The notes under the pieces are model-generated. The model worked only from the letters and a program-made list of their open reading frames with translations, did no database searches and had not been told where the DNA came from. Of a stretch of 7,587 nt of DNA, positions 1-6,172 are shown one piece after another. Origin of the DNA: Pseudomonadota bacterium (GTDB taxonomy: Bacteria > Pseudomonadota > Gammaproteobacteria > Burkholderiales > Sulfuricellaceae); assembly GCA_021783895.1 (NCBI GenBank), contig JAJXTJ010000044.1, positions 1 through 7,587 on the forward strand, given 5' to 3'. Each line of letters starts with the position of its first letter. The first letter of the stretch is position 1. Both the position numbers and the translations under genes were made by a program.

Positions 1-73
1 CAGCCAGAAGCAGGGCAGACAAGGCGGCTGCCACCCATCCCAGTACGCATCGCCGTTTCGCTGGATTGCTCAT
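1..73 (-). CDS. dsrJ: DsrJ, triheme cytochrome c subunit of DsrMKJOP (N-terminal fragment)
   Basis: Only the first 24 codons lie in the window; the gene runs off the low-coordinate edge. The ATG at 73-71 begins two bases after the dsrL stop codon, so translation is probably coupled to dsrL. The visible peptide has a short basic n-region (residues 5-8, AKRR) followed by a hydrophobic stretch rich in Ala, Leu and Val (residues 10-24), which is a signal peptide or N-terminal anchor. No heme-binding CxxCH motif is reached. The name rests on position: in sulfur oxidizers dsrJ directly follows dsrL and encodes a periplasmic triheme cytochrome c held to the membrane by an N-terminal signal-like helix. 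DsrJ works with DsrM, DsrK, DsrO and DsrP in electron exchange across the cytoplasmic membrane. The identification is inferred from gene order plus the export signal. Confidence 0.75.
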   Translation of the reverse strand, partial: MSNPAKRRCVLGWVAAALSALLLA

Positions 74-75
74 TT

Positions 76-2115
76 TTAGTCGCCCATTCCCATTTTGATG
101 TAGCCGGTGGGGCACACATCTGCACAGATATGGCAGCCGATGCACTTCGCGTAATCGGTGGTAACGTAGCGACCGACGGTGGCATCCTTCTTGGGGACGC
201 GCCTGACAGCGCCTTGCGGACAGTAGATCACGCAGTTGTCGCACTCGAAACACAGGCCGCAGCTCATGCAGCGCTTGGCTTCCGCCTGCGCCTGCGCCTC
301 GCTGAGTGCCACGATGCGCTCTTCTGCGTTGCCCAAAACGTTCTCCGAGTCAATCGTGACCAACTCGCGCTCATTGCGCGGAATGAACGGAAAGTGCCCG
401 AGGAACAGATCGGCGGGCTGCATCACGTATTTGTCAGAGCGGTTTTCGAAGTTGTGAATCCCGAACTTGGCCACGTCGGAGCCGCGCACACCCAAGTCGA
501 TTTCCTTGGCGGAACCCTCAGCCTTGATGACTTCGTCCTTGCTGCGAGAGTGATATGTTTCAGGCGTCTTGCCAAACTCGATTTGCTTGTTCAACAGATC
601 CCAATAATGCACGTCCACCTTGGGCCGCTTGCCCAAATCCTCACCCTTCACGTAATGGTCAATACCTTCGGACGCTATGCGACCGTGACCAATCGCCGTA
701 GTCAGCAGGAACGGCGTAACGGCATCGCCGCCGACAAACACGCCTGGCTGGCCGACAGCCTGGAGATTTTTGTCTACTTTGGCCAACCCGCGATCATTTT
801 TGAATTCATCCATCCCGGACCAGTTCACCGACTGACCCACGGCGAAGACAAGCAGATCACAGGGGATCTCATACTCCGTGCCCTCTTTCGTGACCATTTT
901 TTTGTTGACCCACTCGACCTGTACCACTCTTAAGGCCACAGCCTTCCCATCCTTGTCCTTCACCACCGAAAGCGGATTGATGCACGACTGGATTTCAACA
1001 CCTTCCTGAATAACCGCATCCAGTTCATGCTTGGATGCCGGCATTTCGATGACATTGCGTCTATAGGCAACAACGACTTCGGAACTGCTGCGCAAAATAC
1101 CCCCATCCTTCTGTCCGCGCCCGCCATCGCTCTCGCGTGCGGCGACAATCACCTGCGCCTGGTCGTGCGCTTCCGCGCTAGCCTTCTTGTGACTACCAAC
1201 GCGACGGGCAACAGCGGCGACGTCCATGGCGGTATCGCCGCCGCCGATGACGACGATGCGATCGCCGGCATGGTCCATCCTGCCTTCATTAAACTCTCGC
1301 AGGAATGTAATAGCATCAATGCAGTTCGGCGCATCGGATCCTGGCAGGGGTGCGAGATTGCCGGTCTGGGCGCCGATGCCGATGAATACGGCATCGAAAT
1401 CGTTCCGCAAATCACTGAAACTCACGTCCTTGCCGACACGGGTGTTGAGTCGAACTTCCACCCCCATATCGATGATGCGCTGGATCTCGGCATCGACGAT
1501 GTCACGCGGCGTACGATAGGCTGGCAGCCCGAAACTTATCATGCCGCCCAGTTTGCTGCTGGATTCAAAAATGACGCAATCATGGCCTTTGCGGCGCAAA
1601 TGATAGGCGCAGGACAGGCTGGAAACCCCGCCACCGACGATGGCAATCCGCTTGCCGGTCTTGAGTTCGGGCTTGGCATAACCCAGCCCATGCTCGATTG
1701 CCCAGTTGCCGATGAAGTGTTCAATCGAGTTGATGCCGACAAACTCATCGACTTCGCTGCGGTTGCACCCACCCTGGCACGGCGCCGGGCACACCCGGCC
1801 CATTATTGCGGGAAAAGGGTTGGCCTCGGTCATCCGGCGCCAGGCATATTCCTGCCATGGCATGGTCGGCTTGCCATCGGTGCCGACCGGTGGCTTCTCG
1901 ATACCGCGCACGATGTTGAGCCAGCCGCGCACATCGTGGCCGGAAGGGCAACTGCCCTGGCATGGGGGTGTACTTAGCACATATTCCGGGCACTTGTGGG
2001 ATTTGTCGGCATCGAAAATCTTGTCCTGCCAGCTGCGCCACTGGTTTTTCCCATCCTTGAAACGGCGGAAAGTGCGGGCTTGATTCTTGTTCATCTCTTC
2101 AGGTGAAACTGACAT
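76..2115 (-). CDS. dsrL: DsrL, NAD(P)H:acceptor iron-sulfur flavoprotein
   Basis: This is a 679-residue cytoplasmic oxidoreductase of the GltD/NfnB type with an added ferredoxin domain. In sulfur oxidizers DsrL binds DsrAB and is thought to pass electrons from sulfite formation to NAD+. The N-terminal cluster region has Cys42, 52, 56, 109, 113 and 117. The FAD Rossmann motif is VGGGVSS at 160-166, and the NAD(P)-binding motif is GGGDTAMD at 291-298. The conserved strand VVVAYRR is at 347-353, and the second FAD-contact region VFVGGDAV is at 459-466. A linker of about 120 residues leads to a C-terminal 2[4Fe-4S] domain with cysteines at 616, 619, 622, 625, 628 and 632, then 658, 661, 664 and 668. 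The ATG at 2115 has an AGGAGA ribosome site seven bases upstream. Compared with GltD-type proteins there are about 35 extra residues at 308-342. The gene lies between dsrK and dsrJ, the usual place in oxidizers; presence of dsrL separates them from most sulfate reducers. Confidence 0.96.
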   Translation of the reverse strand: MSVSPEEMNKNQARTFRRFKDGKNQWRSWQDKIFDADKSHKCPEYVLSTPPCQGSCPSGHDVRGWLNIVRGIEKPPVGTDGKPTMPWQEYAWRRMTEANPFPAIMGRVCPAPCQGGCNRSEVDEFVGINSIEHFIGNWAIEHGLGYAKPELKTGKRIAIVGGGVSSLSCAYHLRRKGHDCVIFESSSKLGGMISFGLPAYRTPRDIVDAEIQRIIDMGVEVRLNTRVGKDVSFSDLRNDFDAVFIGIGAQTGNLAPLPGSDAPNCIDAITFLREFNEGRMDHAGDRIVVIGGGDTAMDVAAVARRVGSHKKASAEAHDQAQVIVAARESDGGRGQKDGGILRSSSEVVVAYRRNVIEMPASKHELDAVIQEGVEIQSCINPLSVVKDKDGKAVALRVVQVEWVNKKMVTKEGTEYEIPCDLLVFAVGQSVNWSGMDEFKNDRGLAKVDKNLQAVGQPGVFVGGDAVTPFLLTTAIGHGRIASEGIDHYVKGEDLGKRPKVDVHYWDLLNKQIEFGKTPETYHSRSKDEVIKAEGSAKEIDLGVRGSDVAKFGIHNFENRSDKYVMQPADLFLGHFPFIPRNERELVTIDSENVLGNAEERIVALSEAQAQAEAKRCMSCGLCFECDNCVIYCPQGAVRRVPKKDATVGRYVTTDYAKCIGCHICADVCPTGYIKMGMGD

Positions 2116-2138
2116 AGCTTAATCTCCTAAAAATCAAC

Positions 2139-2198
2139 TTGTAGGGTGCGCTGGGCGCGCACCGTTCCGAACTGTTTGGTGCGTGATGCACCCTACAA
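2139..2198. repeat. Nested inverted repeat (REP/MITE-like) in the dsrK-dsrL spacer
   Basis: A 60-base palindromic unit fills most of the 85-base gap between dsrK and dsrL. The outer arms are perfect over 11 bases (2139-2149 TTGTAGGGTGC against 2188-2198). Inner arms CGCACC (2158-2163) and GGTGCG (2178-2183) also match. Each half can fold alone: 2145-2151 with 2157-2163 (7 bp, 5-base loop) and 2178-2182 with 2188-2192 (5 bp, 5-base loop). The arm word GTAGGGTGCG resembles dispersed intergenic palindromes found in many proteobacterial genomes, so this may be one copy of a genomic repeat; that is from memory and not searched here. It ends 23 bases before the dsrL start and leaves the dsrL ribosome site free. 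Confidence 0.8.
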
Positions 2199-2200
2199 AA

Positions 2201-3736
2201 CTACTCTTCTTCTTTTTCCAATAAGATGGCAGTACTCACCAATTGGTGAACGCCACCCACCATGCTCATATCGAACCCGTAAAAAGGGACAACCTTGTTG
2301 AACTGCGCCTTACAGATCGCGCAGATCAACGCCATGAAATTGACCTTGTGCTCCTTAACCACGTTGTTTAACGCTTCCATGCGCGGCAGAGCGCCCTTGA
2401 TGCGGACCTCCAGCAGGTCATCCGTCAATATGCCGCCACCGCCACCGCAGCAGTAAGTGCCCTCGCCGATGGTTTCCTCGGACATGTCGTGGTAATTGTT
2501 CGCGACGGCCTTGATGACTTCGCGGGGGATAATGAATTGTCCGCCCGGAATATCGCCCATGCGAGTACCGCGAGCCACGTTACACGAATCGTGGAAGGTG
2601 ATGACCCTGTGGTCGTTCAGGCTCTTGTCGAACTTGAGCCTGCCCTGCTTGATCAGATCGTTGGTAAATTCGCAGATGTGCTGCGGAGCTGGATAACGCG
2701 GATCGAGCTGTTTCTGCAGTTCGATCGAGAACGGGTCTTCGCCGCCCGCACCGACACCGACCAGAGTATTCCAGAAGCTGTATGCGACGCGCCAGGCGTG
2801 TCCGCATTCGCCCACGACAATGCGCTTCACTCCCAATTCCAGTGCCGCTTCGCGAATGCGCATGGCGGCGCGGCGCATATTCTCATAACTGCCGATGAAC
2901 ATGCCGAAGTTGCCGGCCTCGGAGGCCTTGGAGCTCAGGGTCCAGCTGGTGCCCGACGCGTGGAACACCTTGCCATAACCCATCAGGCTTTCCACGTGGG
3001 GCTCGGCGAAAAAGTCGGCGGACGGCGTCACCAGCAGCACCTCGGCGCCTTTGACATCGAGCGGCAGCTTGACCGCCACACCGGTGACATCGAGCATGTC
3101 CTCTTCCAGCCCTTCCAGAGTGTCTATCAGCGCCGGGCCGGGCAGGCCGAGGTTATTGCCGATCTTGTGCAACTTGCCCATGATCTCATTGGTGTATTTC
3201 TGGCCGTACCCCACGGTATCCAGAATTTCTCGCCCGGCCATGGTCACTTCGGCGGTATCGATGCCGTATGGGCAGAATACGGAGCAACGGCGGCACTCGG
3301 AACACTGGTAGTAATAGGTGTACCACTCGTCGAGAAGCTCCCTGGTCAGATCCTTGGCGCCCACCAGGGACGGAAAATATCTGCCCGCAAAAGTGAAGTG
3401 GCGACGGTAAACGCTGCGCATCAATTCCTGGCGAGCGACCGGCATGTTCTTGGGGTCGCTGGTGCCGAGAAAGTAGTGGCATTTGTCCGTGCATGCGCCG
3501 CAGTGGACGCATGCGTCCATGAACACCTGCAACGAGCGATACCTGCCCAGCAAATCGCCCATTTTGACGATCGCCTTATCATGCCAGTCTTCCACCAATT
3601 CGCCAGGATACCCGATTATTTCCTGAATCGCCGCATTGGCAGGGAACGACTTGACGTGCGCTGACGCGCCTTTTTTCAGCGCCGGGACTTCAATAAAGCC
3701 CGTGAGCTTGGGTACCTCAAATTCTGGAGCAGCCAC
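2201..3736 (-). CDS. dsrK: DsrK, HdrD-like catalytic iron-sulfur subunit of DsrMKJOP
   Basis: This 511-residue cytoplasmic protein resembles heterodisulfide reductase subunit HdrD. In the DsrMKJOP complex it docks on DsrM and is the proposed site where the DsrC disulfide or trisulfide is processed. Two classical [4Fe-4S] motifs are present: Cys76-79-82-86 (CVHCGACTDKC) and Cys145-148-151-155 (CSECRRCSVFC). The C-terminal half holds the CCG-type elements expected for a noncubane active-site cluster: Cys311 in GECGH, Cys385 in HDSCN, the Cys429-Cys430 pair in CCGGGGG, and Cys472 and Cys475 in CAIC. No signal peptide or membrane segment is seen. The start is GTG at 3736, supported by a full AGGAGG four bases upstream at 3741-3746. 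The gene follows dsrM after 63 bases and precedes dsrL by 85 bases, both spacers carrying inverted repeats. Confidence 0.97.
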   Translation of the reverse strand: MAAPEFEVPKLTGFIEVPALKKGASAHVKSFPANAAIQEIIGYPGELVEDWHDKAIVKMGDLLGRYRSLQVFMDACVHCGACTDKCHYFLGTSDPKNMPVARQELMRSVYRRHFTFAGRYFPSLVGAKDLTRELLDEWYTYYYQCSECRRCSVFCPYGIDTAEVTMAGREILDTVGYGQKYTNEIMGKLHKIGNNLGLPGPALIDTLEGLEEDMLDVTGVAVKLPLDVKGAEVLLVTPSADFFAEPHVESLMGYGKVFHASGTSWTLSSKASEAGNFGMFIGSYENMRRAAMRIREAALELGVKRIVVGECGHAWRVAYSFWNTLVGVGAGGEDPFSIELQKQLDPRYPAPQHICEFTNDLIKQGRLKFDKSLNDHRVITFHDSCNVARGTRMGDIPGGQFIIPREVIKAVANNYHDMSEETIGEGTYCCGGGGGILTDDLLEVRIKGALPRMEALNNVVKEHKVNFMALICAICKAQFNKVVPFYGFDMSMVGGVHQLVSTAILLEKEEE

Positions 3737-3740
3737 TGTT

Positions 3741-3746
3741 CCTCCT
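3741..3746 (-). promoter_or_regulatory. Ribosome binding site fixing the GTG start of dsrK
   Basis: AGGAGG in the sense strand is a perfect anti-Shine-Dalgarno match. It lies four bases before the GTG codon at 3736-3734, which makes this unusual start convincing. Confidence 0.85.
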
Positions 3747-3755
3747 GCTTCTGTT

Positions 3756-3792
3756 AATTAGCGCTTGCCGCATTTCGCGGCTTGCTTTAATT
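3756..3792. repeat. Imperfect palindrome in the dsrM-dsrK spacer
   Basis: A 37-base near-palindrome occupies the middle of the 63-base spacer. It pairs AATTA (3756-3760) with TAATT (3788-3792), GC with GC, and a core GCCGC (3767-3771) with GCGGC (3777-3781). The loop is five bases, and two small symmetric internal loops interrupt the stem. In the dsr transcript no U-run follows the stem, so it is not a terminator for the operon. Read on the other strand it is followed by TTTTTT, but no plus-strand gene is there to use it. A role in mRNA stability or spacing is inference only. Confidence 0.6.
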
Positions 3793-3799
3793 TTTTACG

Positions 3800-4549
3800 C
3801 TATTCCGACCTTGACCCTGGACCCACATCAAACTTCGTTGCCCATGGGGCGAGATGGCGCCGTTCGCGCGAGTCGTCCGTTTGATTGCGGGTGGGACTGA
3901 AGAATATTCCCGGCGCATGCAGCAGCTTGCTGATCGGGAAAATCACCATAAGCAGTGCCACCAGGCTCAAATGCACCAGCAGCACCAGATCGGTCGGGAG
4001 TGGCCGCAGGTTGAAAACCATTAGGCCGCGGAAGAAATCTTTCACCGCGACAATATCGGTATGCGCGACAAAACTCATCCCCAGGCCCGACAGGCCAATC
4101 CCGATCAAGAGCATCAGCATCAGATGATCGGAAGGCGTCGATATGTAGCGCACGCGATCCACCAGGAAACGGCGCGCCCACAGGGCGCCAAGACCTGCCA
4201 CCATGGCAAAGCCGGCATATTTTCCGAACGGTTGGGCCCATACCACCCAGAACCAGACCGGATCGGTGAAGTAGCGCAAATGGCGCAGAACAACGAGCAA
4301 CAGCGAAACATGGAAGAGCCAGCCGAATAACCAGATCCACTTGTTCGATTTGAACAGGCTCTCAAAAAGCACCACTTCGCGCGCTATCCTAATCACTACC
4401 CCGCCGGTCGTCGTCGGTGCAGGCGTAGTCGGGATTTTGAGAGGCGCGGGAGTACGAGCGTAGCGGTTAATTTTAACCACCAGCCCGCCTACCAGCATGG
4501 CAGTGGCCGCGTAGAAAATGCACGCATACAGCACGGTCAGAAATGGCAT
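3800..4549 (-). CDS. dsrM: DsrM, NarI-like heme b membrane subunit of DsrMKJOP
   Basis: This is an integral membrane protein of 249 residues (251 from the ATG two codons upstream at 4555). It resembles the cytochrome b subunit NarI and exchanges electrons between quinone and DsrK. I see five hydrophobic segments, at roughly residues 2-26, 71-93, 108-126, 140-162 and 184-207. Histidines in or beside them (His80, 90, 142, 163, 193, 211) include the likely heme b ligands; I cannot assign which. A Pro/Thr-rich stretch at about 33-50 separates the first helix from the rest. The C-terminus after residue 210 is polar and probably cytoplasmic. I prefer the ATG at 4549 because GGGGGA (4560-4555) sits five bases before it, whereas it would abut or overlap the upstream ATG. 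The gene follows dsrC after an unusually long spacer containing a stem-loop. Confidence 0.95.
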   Translation of the reverse strand: MPFLTVLYACIFYAATAMLVGGLVVKINRYARTPAPLKIPTTPAPTTTGGVVIRIAREVVLFESLFKSNKWIWLFGWLFHVSLLLVVLRHLRYFTDPVWFWVVWAQPFGKYAGFAMVAGLGALWARRFLVDRVRYISTPSDHLMLMLLIGIGLSGLGMSFVAHTDIVAVKDFFRGLMVFNLRPLPTDLVLLVHLSLVALLMVIFPISKLLHAPGIFFSPTRNQTDDSRERRHLAPWATKFDVGPGSRSE

Positions 4550-4554
4550 TAACA

Positions 4555-4560
4555 TCCCCC
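4555..4560 (-). promoter_or_regulatory. Ribosome binding site deciding the dsrM start
   Basis: GGGGGA in the sense strand is five bases upstream of the ATG at 4549-4547. The ATG at 4555-4553 begins within this motif and so has no usable spacing. Confidence 0.6.
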
Positions 4561-4572
4561 GGTTATGGCCAC

Positions 4573-4665
4573 CAGCCTTCAGCTGTCAGCCATCAGAAAA
4601 AATCGGTAAAACCAGCGATCCGCAATCGGCTTCAGCCCTGACGCCAGGCTGACAGCCGAAAGCCG
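4573..4665 (-). repeat. Long stem-loop between dsrC and dsrM, paired in the sense transcript
   Basis: Two 19-base arms (4665-4647 and 4591-4573 in transcription order) flank a 55-base loop. As DNA they match at 16 of 19 positions. In the dsr mRNA the three mismatches are all G-U wobbles, giving an uninterrupted 19-bp RNA stem with the perfect core GGCTGTCAGCC/GGCTGACAGC. The opposite strand would have A-C mismatches at the same places. The stem ends 13 bases before the dsrM ribosome site. The words CAGCTGAAGGCTG and CGGCTTTCGGCTGTCAGCC look like a dispersed repeat, which is a guess. It lies just after the dsrC stop, where a 3' stabilizer or a brake on downstream expression would make sense. 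Confidence 0.75.
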
Positions 4666-4681
4666 ACCGCTGAATACTGCT

Positions 4682-5014
4682 TTAGATACAGCCAGTCGGC
4701 TTTGGCAAACCGGCAATCTTGCATGCCTGCTTGGCCGGGCCATAAGGGAACAGTTCGTACAGGTACTTGCTGTTGCCCTTTTCAGCCCCCAGCTTCTTGC
4801 CAATGGCTTTGGTCAGGACGCGCACGGCAGGAGCGATCTGGTAGTCATTGTAGTACTCACGCAGGAAGTTGATGACTTCCCAGTGCGACTCAGTCAGGTC
4901 AACTTTCTCTTCCACCGCCAGGTATTTGGCTGCTGCTTCGTCCCACTCGCTCAGATTGATCAGGTAACCCTCTTCGTCGGTTTCGTAAGTCTTGCCGTTA
5001 ATTTCAAAGCCCAT
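4682..5014 (-). CDS. dsrC: DsrC, sulfur carrier protein of the dsr pathway
   Basis: DsrC (110 residues) is the small cytoplasmic protein that receives sulfur from DsrEFH and presents it to DsrAB; DsrMKJOP is thought to act on its oxidized form. The flexible C-terminal arm is intact. Cys98 (in KQACKIAGLPKP) and the penultimate Cys109 (TGCI) are separated by ten residues, the canonical CysB-CysA spacing that distinguishes true DsrC from single-cysteine TusE relatives. The last residue is Ile, where Val is common. The N-terminal part has the family pattern GFEINGKTYETDEEGYL. The ATG at 5014 is preceded by a strong GAGGAGAG site (5026-5019) four bases upstream, itself behind a U-rich leader, which fits high expression. 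It follows dsrH by 29 bases and is separated from dsrM by about 130 bases with a stem-loop. Confidence 0.98.
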   Translation of the reverse strand: MGFEINGKTYETDEEGYLINLSEWDEAAAKYLAVEEKVDLTESHWEVINFLREYYNDYQIAPAVRVLTKAIGKKLGAEKGNSKYLYELFPYGPAKQACKIAGLPKPTGCI

Positions 5015-5018
5015 GTTT

Positions 5019-5038
5019 CTCTCCTCAAAAATAAAAAA
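5019..5038 (-). promoter_or_regulatory. Strong ribosome site and U-rich leader of dsrC
   Basis: In the sense strand GAGGAGAG (5026-5019) lies four bases from the dsrC ATG. It is preceded by a run that is almost all T (TTTTTTATTTTT, 5038-5027). U-rich sequence upstream of a Shine-Dalgarno site commonly favours ribosome loading. This fits the known need for abundant DsrC, but the effect here is inferred. Confidence 0.55.
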
Positions 5039-5043
5039 CCAAA

Positions 5044-5346
5044 TTACAACCAGGACTGGGCGTTTTTGTTTTCCGCCACCAAATCCACAAAACCCGAATA
5101 GTCAACATGCTTGACGCCGTCGATCACGGTGTCCTGCATGCCGCGCGCCTCCAGATCGGGCCACAAGGCATAAACACGGATATCTTTAGCCATTGCCGCC
5201 TTCAGCTTGCTCTCGGCAATGCCGCCCTTGGTCACAGCATACACGCCATCTTCAATCAACAGAACGGTGGAACCCTTCTTGGCCATACGCAGGCAACTGT
5301 CCAGCGTATTTCTTTCAGAAGGTGATTTATTCACGATATGCAACAT
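5044..5346 (-). CDS. dsrH: DsrH, TusB-like subunit of the DsrEFH sulfur relay
   Basis: DsrH (100 residues) is the smallest subunit of the cytoplasmic hexameric DsrE2F2H2 complex, which relays persulfide sulfur to DsrC. It is homologous to TusB of tRNA thiolation. The opening MLHIVNKSPSERNTLDSC is typical, with Cys18 as the only cysteine. This corresponds to the conserved DsrH cysteine (Cys20 in A. vinosum numbering, from memory). The motif LLIEDGVYAVTKG at about 29-41 is the usual second strand and turn, shared in form with DsrF. The ATG at 5346 has GGGGGCG a few bases upstream. It lies 14 bases after dsrF and 29 before dsrC. Confidence 0.96.
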   Translation of the reverse strand: MLHIVNKSPSERNTLDSCLRMAKKGSTVLLIEDGVYAVTKGGIAESKLKAAMAKDIRVYALWPDLEARGMQDTVIDGVKHVDYSGFVDLVAENKNAQSWL

Positions 5347-5360
5347 TTTCGCCCCCTTAA

Positions 5361-5768
5361 TCAGAAACTCATGACGACGTCTTGATCGTCCATGAGCGTC
5401 GCCATTTCTTCGGAAGTCAGCACTTCCACGTCGACTATCAGATCTTCCTCGGTCAGACCGCGGGATTCCAGCGACTCTTTCTCGACGTAGAGCTTCTCGA
5501 TGTCGTAGCCTTCCAGCGCACGGTAGGTAGGCGAGAAATTCTTCATGCCCACTGCCTTGGTGCCCTGACCCTTTTTAAGCTGATATACGCCATCGTCCAC
5601 GAACACCAGACTGACGTCCTGATCGAAAGCGGCGCTGATCAGCACAACCTCGAGGGACTCCAGCGCGTAAATAGTGCCATACGGAGCTTTGCGGTTAATG
5701 AATGCGAATTTTTTTACGGTACCCGAGGATTCTTCATCCATATCGATACCCCCTGTGCTTTCAGTCAT
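5361..5768 (-). CDS. dsrF: DsrF, TusC-like subunit of the DsrEFH sulfur relay
   Basis: DsrF (135 residues) is the middle subunit of the DsrEFH complex, homologous to TusC. Recognizable family features are KKFAFINRKAPYGT (19-32), AAFDQDVSLVFVDDGVYQL (46-64) and GMKNFSPTYRAL (74-85). There is no cysteine anywhere in the protein, so it cannot carry sulfur itself and most likely has a structural role beside DsrE. The first 18 residues are acidic and low in complexity. A second in-frame ATG at codon 10 (5741) could be the real start, since GGGGG lies seven bases before it. I keep the first ATG because GGAGA is five bases upstream. The gene follows dsrE by 11 bases and precedes dsrH by 14. Confidence 0.95.
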   Translation of the reverse strand: MTESTGGIDMDEESSGTVKKFAFINRKAPYGTIYALESLEVVLISAAFDQDVSLVFVDDGVYQLKKGQGTKAVGMKNFSPTYRALEGYDIEKLYVEKESLESRGLTEEDLIVDVEVLTSEEMATLMDDQDVVMSF

Positions 5769-5779
5769 ATCTTCTCCGA

Positions 5780-6139
5780 TTAATCGCCAAAGGTGACCAT
5801 ACGATCCGCCTGGATGCCGGATTCAACCAGCTGACCCAGACCGGAAATCCGGAATCCCGCAGCCAAATTTTCGTCCACGAGGCCGCGTCGCAAACCGGCA
5901 GCCACGCACACCACCAGATCCACACCATGCTCTTCCGCCAGTTTGCTCCAGCGGTTGACGATATTGCGGTCGTCTGCGGGCGGCTCGGTCAGCTTGCTCG
6001 CATTGTTCACGCCGTCGTGATAGAAAAACACACGATGGATTTCGTGGCCCTTATCAATCGCCGCCTTGGCAAACTGATACGCTGTATCTGCCGCCTGGTG
6101 GTTGTACGGGCCTTCATTCACCAATATTCCGAATTTCAT
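5780..6139 (-). CDS. dsrE: DsrE, active-site subunit of the DsrEFH sulfur relay
   Basis: DsrE (119 residues) carries the essential cysteine of the DsrEFH complex, accepting sulfane sulfur from TusA-type carriers and passing it to DsrC. It is homologous to TusD. The single cysteine, Cys78 in LVVCVAAGLRRG, falls at the same number as the catalytic cysteine of A. vinosum DsrE. The N-terminal strand KFGILVNEGPYNHQAAD and the segment RVFFYHDGVNNAS (36-48) are typical. The protein is about ten residues shorter than A. vinosum DsrE as I recall it. The shortening is in the loop between RRGLVDE and FRISGLGQL, which here is only NLAAG. The ATG at 6139 has a modest AGGA site nine bases upstream. It is separated from dsrB by 80 bases containing a perfect hairpin. 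Confidence 0.96.
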   Translation of the reverse strand: MKFGILVNEGPYNHQAADTAYQFAKAAIDKGHEIHRVFFYHDGVNNASKLTEPPADDRNIVNRWSKLAEEHGVDLVVCVAAGLRRGLVDENLAAGFRISGLGQLVESGIQADRMVTFGD

Positions 6140-6172
6140 CCCTGAATATCCTGTTGTCAGAAAGTTAAACGA

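Noticed and set aside
1027..1977. Open frame of 316 codons on the plus strand, antisense to dsrL
   Set aside because: It is a shadow of the dsrL reading frame; it has no recognizable domain and no convincing ribosome site.
2489..3664. Open frame of 391 codons on the plus strand, antisense to dsrK
   Set aside because: It lies wholly within dsrK, resembles no family I know, and long antisense frames are expected opposite GC-rich coding sequence. dsrK has all its metal-binding motifs intact.
4592..4625. Possible intrinsic terminator inside the dsrC-dsrM loop (GGTTTTACC then TTTTTT in the sense strand)
   Set aside because: The stem is only about three base pairs, too weak for termination, and expression of dsrMKLJ from the same operon is expected.
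4579..4803. Small minus-strand frame of 74 codons spanning the end of dsrC and the dsrC-dsrM spacer
   Set aside because: It overlaps the conserved C-terminal arm of dsrC in another frame, and its remainder is the stem-loop sequence.
5027..5070. Possible secondary promoter for dsrC in the 3' end of dsrH
   Set aside because: A TGTAAT hexamer resembles a -10 box, and a separate dsrC promoter is reported in A. vinosum. However, no acceptable -35 element lies at the right distance, so I do not call it.
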